The translations under genes were made by a program, and so were the position numbers. The notes below the pieces were generated by a model. That model did no database searches. It saw only the letters and a program-made list of their open reading frames with translations, and had not been told where the DNA came from. Source: Xylanibacter muris (GTDB taxonomy: Bacteria; Bacteroidota; Bacteroidia; Bacteroidales; Bacteroidaceae). Taken from it: a stretch of 64,000 bases of DNA. Location: positions 124,001 through 188,000 of the forward strand of contig NZ_JABKKF010000005.1 of assembly GCF_013166605.1 (NCBI RefSeq), written 5' to 3'. This document shows, one piece after another, positions 33,154 to 42,017 of the stretch (positions are counted from its first letter, which is position 1; the number at the start of each line of letters is the position of its first letter).

Positions 33154-35214
33154 TCACGACGGTTCTCCGGTTAGCGGCATTCTCCATGTGCATCCCTCCT
33201 TCCAACGGCTGCATCCGTATGCCGTCTTTCCTTTTATTATATGTCCTTTGCCGCACAGCGGGCACGGATTGCCGGATGGGTCGGCACCGGTCAGAGGCGA
33301 GGGTTGTGACAGCGTGTCTTGCTGCGCAGGTGTGTCTGTCCGCGGCTTTGCCGTCTTCGCGGCTTTTGGTGTCTGTGCTGCTTTCGGGGCCATCTTCTTT
33401 TTCATGTCCTCTTCGGTCATGATTGTGACGTGGCGGTTGCTGTTGTCTGAGAGCACTTCGTTTACAATCTCGTTTATCTGCTGCTTGAGTTCCTCGATGA
33501 ATGTTGCCGCATCATATTTCTCATGTTCTATGTCGCGCAGCTTCTTTTCCCATATACCTGTCAGTTCGCAGCTCTTGAGAAGTTCTTGTCTGATGGTGTC
33601 GATGAGTTCCACTCCCGTAGGCGTGGCAATAAGGTTCTTGCGCTCGCGCTTGATGTATCGTCGTTTGAATAGCGTCTCGATAATTCCTGCCCGCGACGAC
33701 GGCCGTCCTATTCCGTTTTCTTTGAGTGCGGCTCTTAGCTCTTCGTTTTCCACGAACTTTCCTGCCGTTTCCATAGCCCTGAGTAGTGTGGCCTCAGTGT
33801 AGAATTTTTGGGGTGTAGTCCGTTTTTCGGTGAGGGTGGGGGTGTGCGGGCCGCTTTCTCCCTTGACGAAAGGCGGCAGTGTGCGCTCCTCGTCATCCTT
33901 GCGTGTGTCTTCCTCGTCGTTGTTTGTTTCTTTTTCGTATACGGTTCTCCATCCCGGGTCGAGTATTGTCTTTCCGGTTGCCTTGAACTCTATGTCATCC
34001 ACTTTTCCTATTACGGTGGTGGTGGCGAAGCGGCAGTCAGGATAGAAGACGCTTATGAAGCGCCGTGCTATGAGGTCGTAGACGTGTTTCTCAAAGTCAG
34101 TGAGGTTCATTGCCGGTTGTCCGGTGGGGATTATGGCGTGGTGGTCGGTCACTTTCGACGAGTCGAACACCTTTTTGCTTTTTTTTAGTTGCTTTCCCGC
34201 CAACGGCTGTGTGAGCTGTTCGTACCCTCTCAGGCCGGTGAGTATGGCGGTACATTTCGGATAGATGTCGTCGCTGAGGAATGTCGTGTCTACACGCGGA
34301 TATGTGGTCAGTTTCTTTTCGTACAGAGATTGTATGAGGTTGAGGGTCAACTCCGCGCTCATTCCGAACTTTTTGTTGCAGTCCACCTGTAGCGAGGTGA
34401 GGTCGTATAGCGGCTTCGGTGTTTCCGTTCCGTTCTTTTTCTCCACAGATACGATAGTGAACGGCTTTCCCGCTATTTGTGAAAAGAACCGTTCGCCTTC
34501 TTCCTTTGATGTGAATTTCCCCTTTGTGGCATTAAACACTGTATTGCGGTATTCCGTTGCAAGAATCCAATAAGGCTCGGGCCTGAAGTTCTCAATCTCT
34601 TTCTGTCTGCCGACAATCAGTGCGAGCGTTGGCGTCTGCACCCGTCCGATACTTAGTACCTGGCGGTTCTGCCCGTACTTAAGGGTGTAGAGACGTGTGG
34701 CGTTCATACCGAGAATCCAGTCACCGATGGCCCTGCTCAGTCCTGCGAGATACAGTGGGCGGTATGTCTCCTGGTCTTTCAGGTTCTGGAATCCTTCTAT
34801 TATGGCCTCGTCGGTCATTGAGGATATCCACAGTCTTTTTACAGGGCATGCGGCCTTTGCTTTCTGCATGACCCACCTCTGTATCAGCTCTCCCTCCTGT
34901 CCGGCGTCACCGCAGTTTATTATACTGTCGGCTTTCTGCATGAGCTGTTCAATGATCTCGAACTGTTTGCGTATGCTATCCTGATCTATGAGTTTTATTC
35001 CGAAGCGCGCGGGCAGCATGGGCAGCGATGATAGCGACCATCTTTTCCACATTGGGGTGTAGTCGTCGGGCTCCTTGAGCGTGCAAAGGTGTCCGAAGGT
35101 CCATGTCACCTGATAGCCGTTGCCTTCCATGTAGCCTTGGTGAGCGGCGGTGGCGCCTAATATGCGTGCTATGTCTTTTGCCACGCTTGGTTTCTCTGCT
35201 ATGCAAACAATCAT
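33154..35214 (-). CDS. topB: DNA topoisomerase III
   Basis: A type IA topoisomerase that passes single DNA strands and resolves joined intermediates. The Toprim domain opens with MIVCIAEKPSVAKDIARILGA; the acidic motif is CGDAGQEGELI. The catalytic Tyr lies in KKLTTYPRVDT. Residues GRVQTPTLALIV and NGIGRPSSRAGIIE are characteristic. A basic linker and one C-terminal zinc-ribbon (CPLCGKGHI...GCSRWKEGCTWRMP) complete it. Start 35214 is chosen because the -7 box at 35251-35244 lies upstream of it and inside the longer frame. Chromosomal copy; not near transfer genes. Confidence 0.95.
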   Translation of the reverse strand: MIVCIAEKPSVAKDIARILGATAAHQGYMEGNGYQVTWTFGHLCTLKEPDDYTPMWKRWSLSSLPMLPARFGIKLIDQDSIRKQFEIIEQLMQKADSIINCGDAGQEGELIQRWVMQKAKAACPVKRLWISSMTDEAIIEGFQNLKDQETYRPLYLAGLSRAIGDWILGMNATRLYTLKYGQNRQVLSIGRVQTPTLALIVGRQKEIENFRPEPYWILATEYRNTVFNATKGKFTSKEEGERFFSQIAGKPFTIVSVEKKNGTETPKPLYDLTSLQVDCNKKFGMSAELTLNLIQSLYEKKLTTYPRVDTTFLSDDIYPKCTAILTGLRGYEQLTQPLAGKQLKKSKKVFDSSKVTDHHAIIPTGQPAMNLTDFEKHVYDLIARRFISVFYPDCRFATTTVIGKVDDIEFKATGKTILDPGWRTVYEKETNNDEEDTRKDDEERTLPPFVKGESGPHTPTLTEKRTTPQKFYTEATLLRAMETAGKFVENEELRAALKENGIGRPSSRAGIIETLFKRRYIKRERKNLIATPTGVELIDTIRQELLKSCELTGIWEKKLRDIEHEKYDAATFIEELKQQINEIVNEVLSDNSNRHVTIMTEEDMKKKMAPKAAQTPKAAKTAKPRTDTPAQQDTLSQPSPLTGADPSGNPCPLCGKGHIIKGKTAYGCSRWKEGCTWRMPLTGEPS

Positions 35215-35243
35215 TGTATCTTTGCTTTGTTGTTTTCGGGCTG

Positions 35244-35251
35244 CAAACTTA
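35244..35251 (-). promoter_or_regulatory. -7 box of topB
   Basis: The minus strand reads TAAGTTTG (plus-strand CAAACTTA), 30 nt before the ATG at 35214. This fixes the start against the in-frame start at 35256. Confidence 0.65.
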
Positions 35252-35497
35252 CTCATTTTTTTTCAGATTATGGTATTTTTTTGCTTTCCGTTCTTTACCT
35301 TGTAGTAAAATGGCACTTCGAACCGCTTCATGTCGGATGGAAGTGCAGGAGCACGTCTACATAATCCGCGGCATGGCTTCTCCTTTTTTATGTGTATATT
35401 TTGTCAGTAATACTGTTAAGCGCGGTTTATAGCGGGAATATTCGGTTCGCAAGCCTTGATTGTGACGGACACGAAAACAGAATAATGAATGTTAAAA

Positions 35498-35562
35498 GTG
35501 TATGTAGGCTAAATACAAAGTGTATTCAGCCTACATACACTCTGTATTTAGCCTACATACAC
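35498..35562. repeat. Inverted repeat plus a third direct copy in the topB upstream gap
   Basis: GTGTATGTAGGCTAAATACA (35498-35517) is the reverse complement, with one mismatch, of TGTATTCAGCCTACATACAC (35521-35540). A third copy TGTATTTAGCCTACATACAC (35543-35562) is a perfect complement. The rest of the 540-nt gap 35257-35796 shows no convincing gene. Confidence 0.75.
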
Positions 35563-35796
35563 TTAAAGGATATGCTGATGGCTTATGACGTCTTGTGGGA
35601 CTTTTTTATTTCTACAATCCTTTTATGGTGCGCCAATGACGTTCTGAGGATGATATTCCGGTGATTAAATGTAAAAAACAGGATTTGTAAATTATACAAG
35701 CAGTTTGGATACCACATAGCCGAGGCATGGAATGGCAACCCCGTGAACAGGTCGAAGCAGTTAAAAAGGAATCAGAGCAAATAATCAAGAAGTTTT

Positions 35797-36969
35797 TTAC
35801 ATAGTCCGTTTAGTCTGTAATATTATATACGAAACAACTGCGACAATTAAAGCAGAAACGGCAATTCCGACAAATGATATATATAAACCATATTGTTTCC
35901 CGACGAATCCTATTATTACCGGACCGAGGAGTATCCCCGAATATCCGAGGGCATTAATAAAACTGATAATGTTATGTACGGCCATCCCTTTGATGTGTGC
36001 CGCAAAGGAAACCAATTGAGGGACTACATTGGCGGCCCCGCAACCGACCATCGCAAAGCCAACGACAGCAGCAACAGCGCTATCAACAAGTACTACAGTC
36101 ATGAAACCGACAGCAATAAACAATGCTCCTCCGGTCACAACAATTCTTTGTCCTAACCTATCTACTATTTTGTCTCCACAAAGTCTCATAATTGTCATTG
36201 CTACGGCAAAAGCTGTGTAGAAAAATCCGGCCATAGACATTTCAATGCCACGCTCTTGACTAACAAATATTGCCGACCAGCCCATTACCGCACCCTCCGA
36301 GGCATACATGATAAGGCACAGCAATCCAACCACGACAACCATAGGAGGAATATATAATTTGCCTTTTCTTGGTTTCTCAACAGTCGTGTCTGTCTCAAGT
36401 TCCTCTTTCGGTAACAAATCCTTGCACCCTAACACCAACGCAATAATTGTGACTACCATACAAATGACGACAGCCCATTTAGGTATGAATCCCAAAGTAA
36501 ATAGTACGCTCATGGTGCCGGCACCAATCAGTGTGCCCAACGAGTAGCCGCCATGAAAGCTTGACATAAGATTCCTCCCCGTCTTGCGCTCTATGGCAAT
36601 ACCGTTCACGTTTGCCGCAACATCAATGGTTATGGTGCAGCCTCCGAAAATCATAAGCATCATGCCTGTCAGCCACACATTTATAAGCAGGCTTATCGCT
36701 AATAATGCAAATGCCATCAGCAGCCCTGACACATAAATAACTTTCTTCGCACCATAGCGATTTACAAAAAAGCCGGAAAGCGGCAGAGCGCAGATAGAGC
36801 CAAACCCACTGCACAGCATAAGCAATCCAAGAGAATCCTCATCTATTGCAAAAGCATTTTTGACATATGGTACAAGCGGTGCCCATGCAGCCTCAAGAAC
36901 ACCTATTATCATAAAGGCGACACGATTAGCGACAAGCAAATGTTTATGTCGGTTGTGAAGTATATTCAT
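35797..36969 (-). CDS. Major facilitator superfamily transporter
   Basis: The 390-aa protein has about 12 membrane helices and the MFS loop motif between helices 2 and 3 (GFFVNRYGAKKVIYVSG). A second, weaker copy (GDKIVDRLGQRIVV) follows helix 8, marking the internal duplication. The substrate is not evident. A sugar or drug cannot be distinguished. It is the downstream neighbour of two DUF1349 lipoproteins and a LuxR-type gene on the same strand, so the group may act together on a carbohydrate. Confidence 0.85.
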   Translation of the reverse strand: MNILHNRHKHLLVANRVAFMIIGVLEAAWAPLVPYVKNAFAIDEDSLGLLMLCSGFGSICALPLSGFFVNRYGAKKVIYVSGLLMAFALLAISLLINVWLTGMMLMIFGGCTITIDVAANVNGIAIERKTGRNLMSSFHGGYSLGTLIGAGTMSVLFTLGFIPKWAVVICMVVTIIALVLGCKDLLPKEELETDTTVEKPRKGKLYIPPMVVVVGLLCLIMYASEGAVMGWSAIFVSQERGIEMSMAGFFYTAFAVAMTIMRLCGDKIVDRLGQRIVVTGGALFIAVGFMTVVLVDSAVAAVVGFAMVGCGAANVVPQLVSFAAHIKGMAVHNIISFINALGYSGILLGPVIIGFVGKQYGLYISFVGIAVSALIVAVVSYIILQTKRTM

Positions 36970-37046
36970 CTTAAGTTAATTGTCAACATCATATTGAGCA
37001 GGCAATCAATAAAATGATGCCTGCTCGCCTTTCATTGTATAGTAGT

Positions 37047-37799
37047 TTATTGGTTTGCGGTCTGTTTGAAACCTGTGTCTTCTGCTGACCAAGACTTCCA
37101 TTTACATTCTCCGACCTCCATCTCAGAGAATTGTGCGGTGAATGAATGTTCGACAGGGCTTGCCGCATATATTCCGAATGAAATTTCTCCGTCACCCTTG
37201 TCTAAATGGAATGTGCGCATCTGGTGGAAAGTTATACCGTCAGTACTCGTTTCTATATAATAGTCGCTTTCTCTGCGGCTAAGACGATAATACATTTCTC
37301 TTATGGAAGATGGAATGTCATGTGTGGCCCAGTCGGAATATCCGTTGTTTGTCACCACACTGCCCAGTCTTTGATATTCCTCGTTCTCGTATTCAATTGA
37401 CGCCTTCATCCAGTTATCACTGTCAAGATAGATTGCAATACCGCATTGGTCAAACAAGGCTGAACTGTTGAACGATGTCTTTACGGTGAAAGAAAAGAAC
37501 TTGTTGGAGGTTTTCATTTGTAGCACCGGAGCATTGTCATTGCTGAACCCATAATAGGTGCGCTGCCATAGGTCGGTGTGAGGTTCTGAAACGATTGTAA
37601 TCAAAGAGTCCGTGATTGTATATTGTTTGGGTTCACGAATCCAAAACAAGTTTTCCGCCACAAATGGCTTTAAGATTGTGTCTTTTTTTTCCATATTCGA
37701 TTTGTTTGTTGTTGAAGATTGTTGTTTTTGCTCATTTTGACATGATAATAGCGTGCATGCAAGCAGAGACAATGCTATGATAATTTGATTTCTGTTCAT
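37047..37799 (-). CDS. DUF1349-like lipoprotein (first copy)
   Basis: The 250-aa protein begins MNRNQIIIALSLLACTLLSC, a lipoprotein signal with Cys20. The mature part follows the DUF1349 (concanavalin-like jelly-roll) pattern: TDLWQRTYYGFSNDNAPVLQM, FFSFTVKTSFNSSALFDQCGIAIYLDSDNWMKASIEYEN, then SDWATHDIP and YYIETSTDGITFHQMRTFHL. The family binds or is linked to carbohydrates, exact function unknown. Start 37799 is taken because the signal peptide begins there. A similar protein lies directly upstream. Confidence 0.82.
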   Translation of the reverse strand: MNRNQIIIALSLLACTLLSCQNEQKQQSSTTNKSNMEKKDTILKPFVAENLFWIREPKQYTITDSLITIVSEPHTDLWQRTYYGFSNDNAPVLQMKTSNKFFSFTVKTSFNSSALFDQCGIAIYLDSDNWMKASIEYENEEYQRLGSVVTNNGYSDWATHDIPSSIREMYYRLSRRESDYYIETSTDGITFHQMRTFHLDKGDGEISFGIYAASPVEHSFTAQFSEMEVGECKWKSWSAEDTGFKQTANQ

Positions 37800-37851
37800 T
37801 TGTTGAGATACTAAACCTGTTAAAGTCTGATTATAGTGTAAAGTAAGAATT

Positions 37852-38598
37852 TTATTCATCGTTTAGTTTGCCTATGCGAAAATTGGGGACAGCCTCTTGC
37901 TTAAGCGATACTTCTGTGAAATAGCAGGTGTGTTCATCGTCTTTAGGACTTTGGGAACTCAGACCAAGAAGCAGCTTTTCAGGAAAATCATTCTTGTAGA
38001 GACGAGCCATGTGCCATATTTTCCCATCTTCTGAAAAATAACTGCCAAGAGTGGTGCCATCGGAGGATAATCTCATATAAACATACGGACCGGTTATTAC
38101 CTGGTGATTATTGTCATCGGAGGTACCTATAGTGCGAACTGACACTACGCGATGATCGCCATATTCATCCTGCTCGAAACATAGTTTTTGACAATGCGTA
38201 TCATTCTCGTATGCGTATAACACACCAGCCGAATATGTTCCGGTTTCGGTGAAGTCCGGTTGTACTTTAGCCGTAAAAGTGAAAGGCTTGGTATTGTCAA
38301 CCTCTGTGAAAACGACCGCAGAGCTGTTAACTACGCTTCCGTCCGGTGAACGAAAATAATCTGTTTGGGGGCCGGCTACAAATTTGATGGTGTCGCCCAC
38401 GAGTGTGATGCCATTCTCTGCTCCGTTTTTAGACTTTGTAAAACGGATTCCGTCTACATTGATGTCACATGGAGCGAATTCAACGGTTTTCGCCATAACT
38501 TTTTTGCCAAAACTGCCTGTCTTTTTTTCCGACTCTTTTTGAGAGCATCCTGTAATTGCCATACTTGCGATGATTGCGGTAAATACTAACTCTTTCAT
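37852..38598 (-). CDS. DUF1349-like lipoprotein (second copy)
   Basis: The 248-aa protein has a lipoprotein signal (MKELVFTAIIASMAITGC) and a domain parallel to its neighbour: GPQTDYFRSPDGSVVNSSAVVFTEV, FTFTAKVQPDFTETGTYSAGVLYAYENDTHCQKLCFEQDE, YVYMRLSSDGTTLGSYFSEDGKIWHMARLY. The two share about the same strand order and probably arose by duplication. It is the first gene of the pair, after the -7 box at 38666-38659. Confidence 0.82.
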   Translation of the reverse strand: MKELVFTAIIASMAITGCSQKESEKKTGSFGKKVMAKTVEFAPCDINVDGIRFTKSKNGAENGITLVGDTIKFVAGPQTDYFRSPDGSVVNSSAVVFTEVDNTKPFTFTAKVQPDFTETGTYSAGVLYAYENDTHCQKLCFEQDEYGDHRVVSVRTIGTSDDNNHQVITGPYVYMRLSSDGTTLGSYFSEDGKIWHMARLYKNDFPEKLLLGLSSQSPKDDEHTCYFTEVSLKQEAVPNFRIGKLNDE

Positions 38599-38658
38599 TG
38601 TGATATTGATTTGATTTTGTATTTAAATTACAACTTTCTTGTGAATTATTCACGGTTG

Positions 38659-38666
38659 CAAAATTA
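38659..38666 (-). promoter_or_regulatory. -7 box of the DUF1349 pair
   Basis: Minus-strand TAATTTTG (plus CAAAATTA), 61 nt before the ATG at 38598. A -33 element is not clear. Confidence 0.5.
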
Positions 38667-38726
38667 GATAGAATACAAGATGTGCGCAATACTGATTTTT
38701 AACCAATCATGAAGTAGGCATGCACA

Positions 38727-39533
38727 TTAAATAAGGTTCATTCTTAATGCAATTTCTACTGCCGCTGCGGTATTTGCGACTTTTAATGCCGCTAAAATAT
38801 CCTGACGATGACGATTGACAGTATAAATTGAGATGTTTAAATTATCGGCAATCTGTTTGCTTGGCATCCCTTTGGCCAGTAAGGACAGTATTTCAAGTTG
38901 TCGTTGGCTAAGAATTTTACGGTCATTAGCTTCGTATATGTCTCGTCCGACCGTTTCCCCGGTCAATAGATTGACAATGATTCCATCTTGTCGGTTATGG
39001 GAAACGGGGTATGGAATGTAAGTGCATAGACCGAGTAAAACGCTTCCGTTGGCACTACAGCTGAGATATCTTGTTGTATGGAGTATTTTGACTTTATCAT
39101 TGCCTCCGGTCCGGTAAAAACTGAGGATACATGAAGCAGAGAACTCTGTCTTTTCTTTTATTGAAAGTTCTTTTATAAAATTGAAGAAACGAAGCTCCAG
39201 TACATGGCGTTCAATAAGTTCATTTTCTTTTGCATGGCTGAATACTATGTCCTCAAAGGCAGAATTACTGTCTACCATATATTTGGGGAGATTCATTATA
39301 GTCTGGCCGAATTTCCCGGAATAAATATGGCATTCGTTGTTTTGAAAATCAGACACGACCGCTATGCCTTCTGTTGCTAATGCATAACCGTTCGCACATG
39401 CTCTTGCCTGAGCAAGTAAAAGCTCCTTGTTGTCCGATGTCTCAAACTGTTGCTTAGTCAAAAGCGATTTTAGTTCATGTTCTTGCTTCATCATGAATTG
39501 CTCCCTATTCACACCATTGCGGAGTAGTTTCAT
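38727..39533 (-). CDS. LuxR-type transcription regulator
   Basis: The C-terminal 60 residues (RKILSQRQLEILSLLAKGMPSKQIADNLNISIYTVNRHRQDILAALKV) are a GerE/LuxR helix-turn-helix. The N-terminal 200 residues look like a PAS-like sensor (GYALATEGIAVVSDFQNNECHIYSGKFGQTIMNL), but without receiver Asp. The ligand is unknown. Starts at 39533 or 39494 are both possible; the promoter box at 39557-39550 leaves only a short leader for the first. It lies upstream of the DUF1349 pair and could regulate it. Confidence 0.8.
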   Translation of the reverse strand: MKLLRNGVNREQFMMKQEHELKSLLTKQQFETSDNKELLLAQARACANGYALATEGIAVVSDFQNNECHIYSGKFGQTIMNLPKYMVDSNSAFEDIVFSHAKENELIERHVLELRFFNFIKELSIKEKTEFSASCILSFYRTGGNDKVKILHTTRYLSCSANGSVLLGLCTYIPYPVSHNRQDGIIVNLLTGETVGRDIYEANDRKILSQRQLEILSLLAKGMPSKQIADNLNISIYTVNRHRQDILAALKVANTAAAVEIALRMNLI

Positions 39534-39549
39534 TTAACCTAATTTGCTA

Positions 39550-39557
39550 CAAAGTTA
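39550..39557 (-). promoter_or_regulatory. -7 box of the LuxR-type gene
   Basis: Minus-strand TAACTTTG (plus CAAAGTTA), 17 nt before the ATG at 39533 or 56 nt before the ATG at 39494. Confidence 0.55.
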
Positions 39558-39729
39558 CCAAAATTTCCTGCACTGCGCAACAAAATATTGTTAAAGCCAT
39601 TGCTTGATATGATTTCTTGGATAAGATCGGAAAGATGATTAAATAGCTAATATACAATATATTCTATTGCTATTATTTCTTTTTATGCGATTATTCTTTT
39701 CCGATAATAAGCCTATGTATCATTGGCTT

Positions 39730-40941
39730 TCAGCCTTTCACTTTACCCGTGTCCGGCAGAAATACCGTTACAAGTCCTGCCAGCGGCATATATGCGCAGA
39801 AATTGTATACGGATATTATTCCGCAGTCGTCGGCAAAGCTTCCGAGGACTGCCGAAGCTATGCCTGCCACACCGAACGAGAATCCGAAGAACATTCCCGA
39901 TACGAGGCCGAGACGGTAGGGTAGCAGTTCCTGGGCATAAAGAAGAATGGCCGGGAATGCCGATGCGAGCACGAAACCTGCACAGAAACTGAGCACTGCC
40001 GTTCCGAAGAGTCCCGTATGGGGCATGAGGAGAGAGAACGGGGCTGTGCCGAGGATAGAGATCCAAATGACATATTTGCGTCCGATGCGGTCGCCGAGCG
40101 GTCCTCCCACGAGTGTGCCGGCTGCTGTGGCGAAGAGGAATACGAAGAGCAGAATCTGCGACATCTGAACCGTAACACCGAATTTCTCCATGAGATAGAA
40201 CGTATAGTAGCTTGTGAGTGATGCCATGTATATGTATTTTGAGAATATAAGCACGGTGAGAATGAGTATTGCGAGAACTGTCATGCTGACCGGCAACGGC
40301 CTGCATTCGCGTACTTTCATGTCGCGGTGTCCTGTGCGGCTTTCTGTGATGAATTCTGCGAACCACCGCCGTATGGGCGATGATGTGATGTATGATATTA
40401 CGGCGAATACGGCAAAGATGGCAATGTTGTGGCGGCTGTGTCCGGCTACAATCAGCGCCACGAGCAGCGGTCCTATGGATGTGCCTATGTGGCCTCCCAC
40501 CTGGAATACCGATTGGGCCAGTCCGCGGCGTCCTCCCGATGCGAGACTTGTGATGCGTGAGGCTTCGGGATGCACGATGGAGGAGCCTGTGCCGACAGTG
40601 AATACTGACACGAGTACTGCAGCAATGCTCTCGGAGTATGCCAGTCCGATTATACCGGCAAAGCTCAGCGCTGCGGCAAGGGTGAGGCACCACGGTTTGG
40701 GCCTGTGGTCGAAAACGATGCCTACAACCGGCTGAAATACCGATGCCGCAAGCTGATATACGAGAGTGATGAGGCCTATTTGCGCGAAGCTCAGGTTGAG
40801 GTCGGCTTTCAGAATGGGATATGCAGCCGACACCACAGACTGCACGAGGTCGTTTAAAAGATGGGCCATACTCAACGCTATGAGTACAGGCATGGCCATC
40901 TTGCCGGCCTGCGGAATGTTGTTATCCTTTGTCATTGTCAT
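39730..40941 (-). CDS. MFS transporter of the fosmidomycin-resistance (Fsr) type
   Basis: The 403-aa protein has 12 predicted membrane helices. The segments LSMAHLLNDLVQSVVSAAYPILK, TVGTGSSIVHPEASRITS, RRGLAQSVFQVGGHIGTSIGPLL and GGPLGDRIGRKYVIWISILG are characteristic of Fsr-like proteins. They export small compounds; the real substrate in Bacteroidales is unknown. It is a single gene beside a DMT transporter on the same strand, with no evident regulator. Confidence 0.8.
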   Translation of the reverse strand: MTMTKDNNIPQAGKMAMPVLIALSMAHLLNDLVQSVVSAAYPILKADLNLSFAQIGLITLVYQLAASVFQPVVGIVFDHRPKPWCLTLAAALSFAGIIGLAYSESIAAVLVSVFTVGTGSSIVHPEASRITSLASGGRRGLAQSVFQVGGHIGTSIGPLLVALIVAGHSRHNIAIFAVFAVISYITSSPIRRWFAEFITESRTGHRDMKVRECRPLPVSMTVLAILILTVLIFSKYIYMASLTSYYTFYLMEKFGVTVQMSQILLFVFLFATAAGTLVGGPLGDRIGRKYVIWISILGTAPFSLLMPHTGLFGTAVLSFCAGFVLASAFPAILLYAQELLPYRLGLVSGMFFGFSFGVAGIASAVLGSFADDCGIISVYNFCAYMPLAGLVTVFLPDTGKVKG

Positions 40942-40996
40942 ATATTATATAGTGTTTGTTTTTTTCTGTATGTGGCTTTTGTCAAGGCTCGTATGC

Positions 40997-41947
40997 TTAT
41001 AAACGAGATTGTGGCTTGCCAGGTAGCCGTGGAAACAGTTTTCTTATTCTCACAATGTGTTTTGTGATGCTTCCTCCGGCTACCACCGCGCTTACAGATG
41101 TTATGATAAGGATGAACCCGAGACATTCGCGTATGGTTATGCTCTCACCGAAGACTGCTATGCCTATGAGTACGGCTGTCACAGGTTCGAGAGCTCCGAG
41201 TATGGCCGTTGGAGTCGAGCCGATGTATTTCACGGCTGCTGTTGTGCACAGGAAGGATATGGCTGTGGGGAATACGGCCAGTGCCGCGAAGTTTACCCAT
41301 AGATGCCACTTCTCCAAGGGAGGTATCTGCAGTCCGCTGCCAGCATATAGTCTTATGACAAAAAGCCCGAGGCCGAAGAGGAGGACATAGAACGTTACTT
41401 TCAGCGTGGCCACATCCTTGAGGCGGCCGTGGTTCACGGCAACCATGTAGATGGCGTAGGAGAGCGATGACAGAAATACAAGTCCTGTGCCGGTGAGGCT
41501 GAGCACAATGCCTCCCTCACCGATGCATAGCAGGGCGATTCCGGCCGATGCCCCTGTCAGACACAGGGCTGTCTGCAGGGTGAACCTTTCCTTGAACACT
41601 GCGGTCATGATCACCGCCACGAGTATCGGATATATGAAAAGCAGTGTGGAGGCTATGCCCACGTTCATGTAGTTGTAGCTCTCAAACAGGGTCAGCGATG
41701 AAAGTGCCACGAGCAGTCCCATTGCCACGAGCGGGAATATGTCCTTGCGGTTTATCCTGAAATTCCGGCCCCGCGTCTTCAGCATAATCCCGAGCAGGGG
41801 GATGGCGAACAAGTATCTGAAAAACAGCACGGTGTCTGGGGAGAGACCTTCCGCGTAAAGCGGCAGGGCAAACAGCGGGTTTGTGCCGTAAGACGCTGCG
41901 GCACAGCCTCCGAGTATGTATCCGATTGTTTTTATACCCATTTTCAT
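40997..41947 (-). CDS. EamA-type (DMT) transporter
   Basis: Start 41947 (MKMGIKTIGYILGGCAAASYG) is chosen; the longer frame to 41992 adds no conserved residues. The 316-aa protein has ten predicted helices in two EamA halves (FALPLYAEGLSPDTVLFFRYLFAIP in half one; AAVKYIGSTPTAILGALEPVTAVLIGIAVFGE in half two, a highly conserved pattern). Function is metabolite export or uptake; substrate unknown. Confidence 0.85.
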   Translation of the reverse strand: MKMGIKTIGYILGGCAAASYGTNPLFALPLYAEGLSPDTVLFFRYLFAIPLLGIMLKTRGRNFRINRKDIFPLVAMGLLVALSSLTLFESYNYMNVGIASTLLFIYPILVAVIMTAVFKERFTLQTALCLTGASAGIALLCIGEGGIVLSLTGTGLVFLSSLSYAIYMVAVNHGRLKDVATLKVTFYVLLFGLGLFVIRLYAGSGLQIPPLEKWHLWVNFAALAVFPTAISFLCTTAAVKYIGSTPTAILGALEPVTAVLIGIAVFGESITIRECLGFILIITSVSAVVAGGSITKHIVRIRKLFPRLPGKPQSRL

Positions 41948-42017
41948 GGTATTGTGTGTAAGTGAGGAAAAATACAGATATGAGTGCGGCATACATCCTG
42001 GTGTATGCTCAAATGTG

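Noticed and set aside
40997-41992. Longer start for the DMT transporter and similar upstream extensions elsewhere
   Set aside because: The added residues are not conserved-looking and the membrane or signal segment begins at the later ATG.
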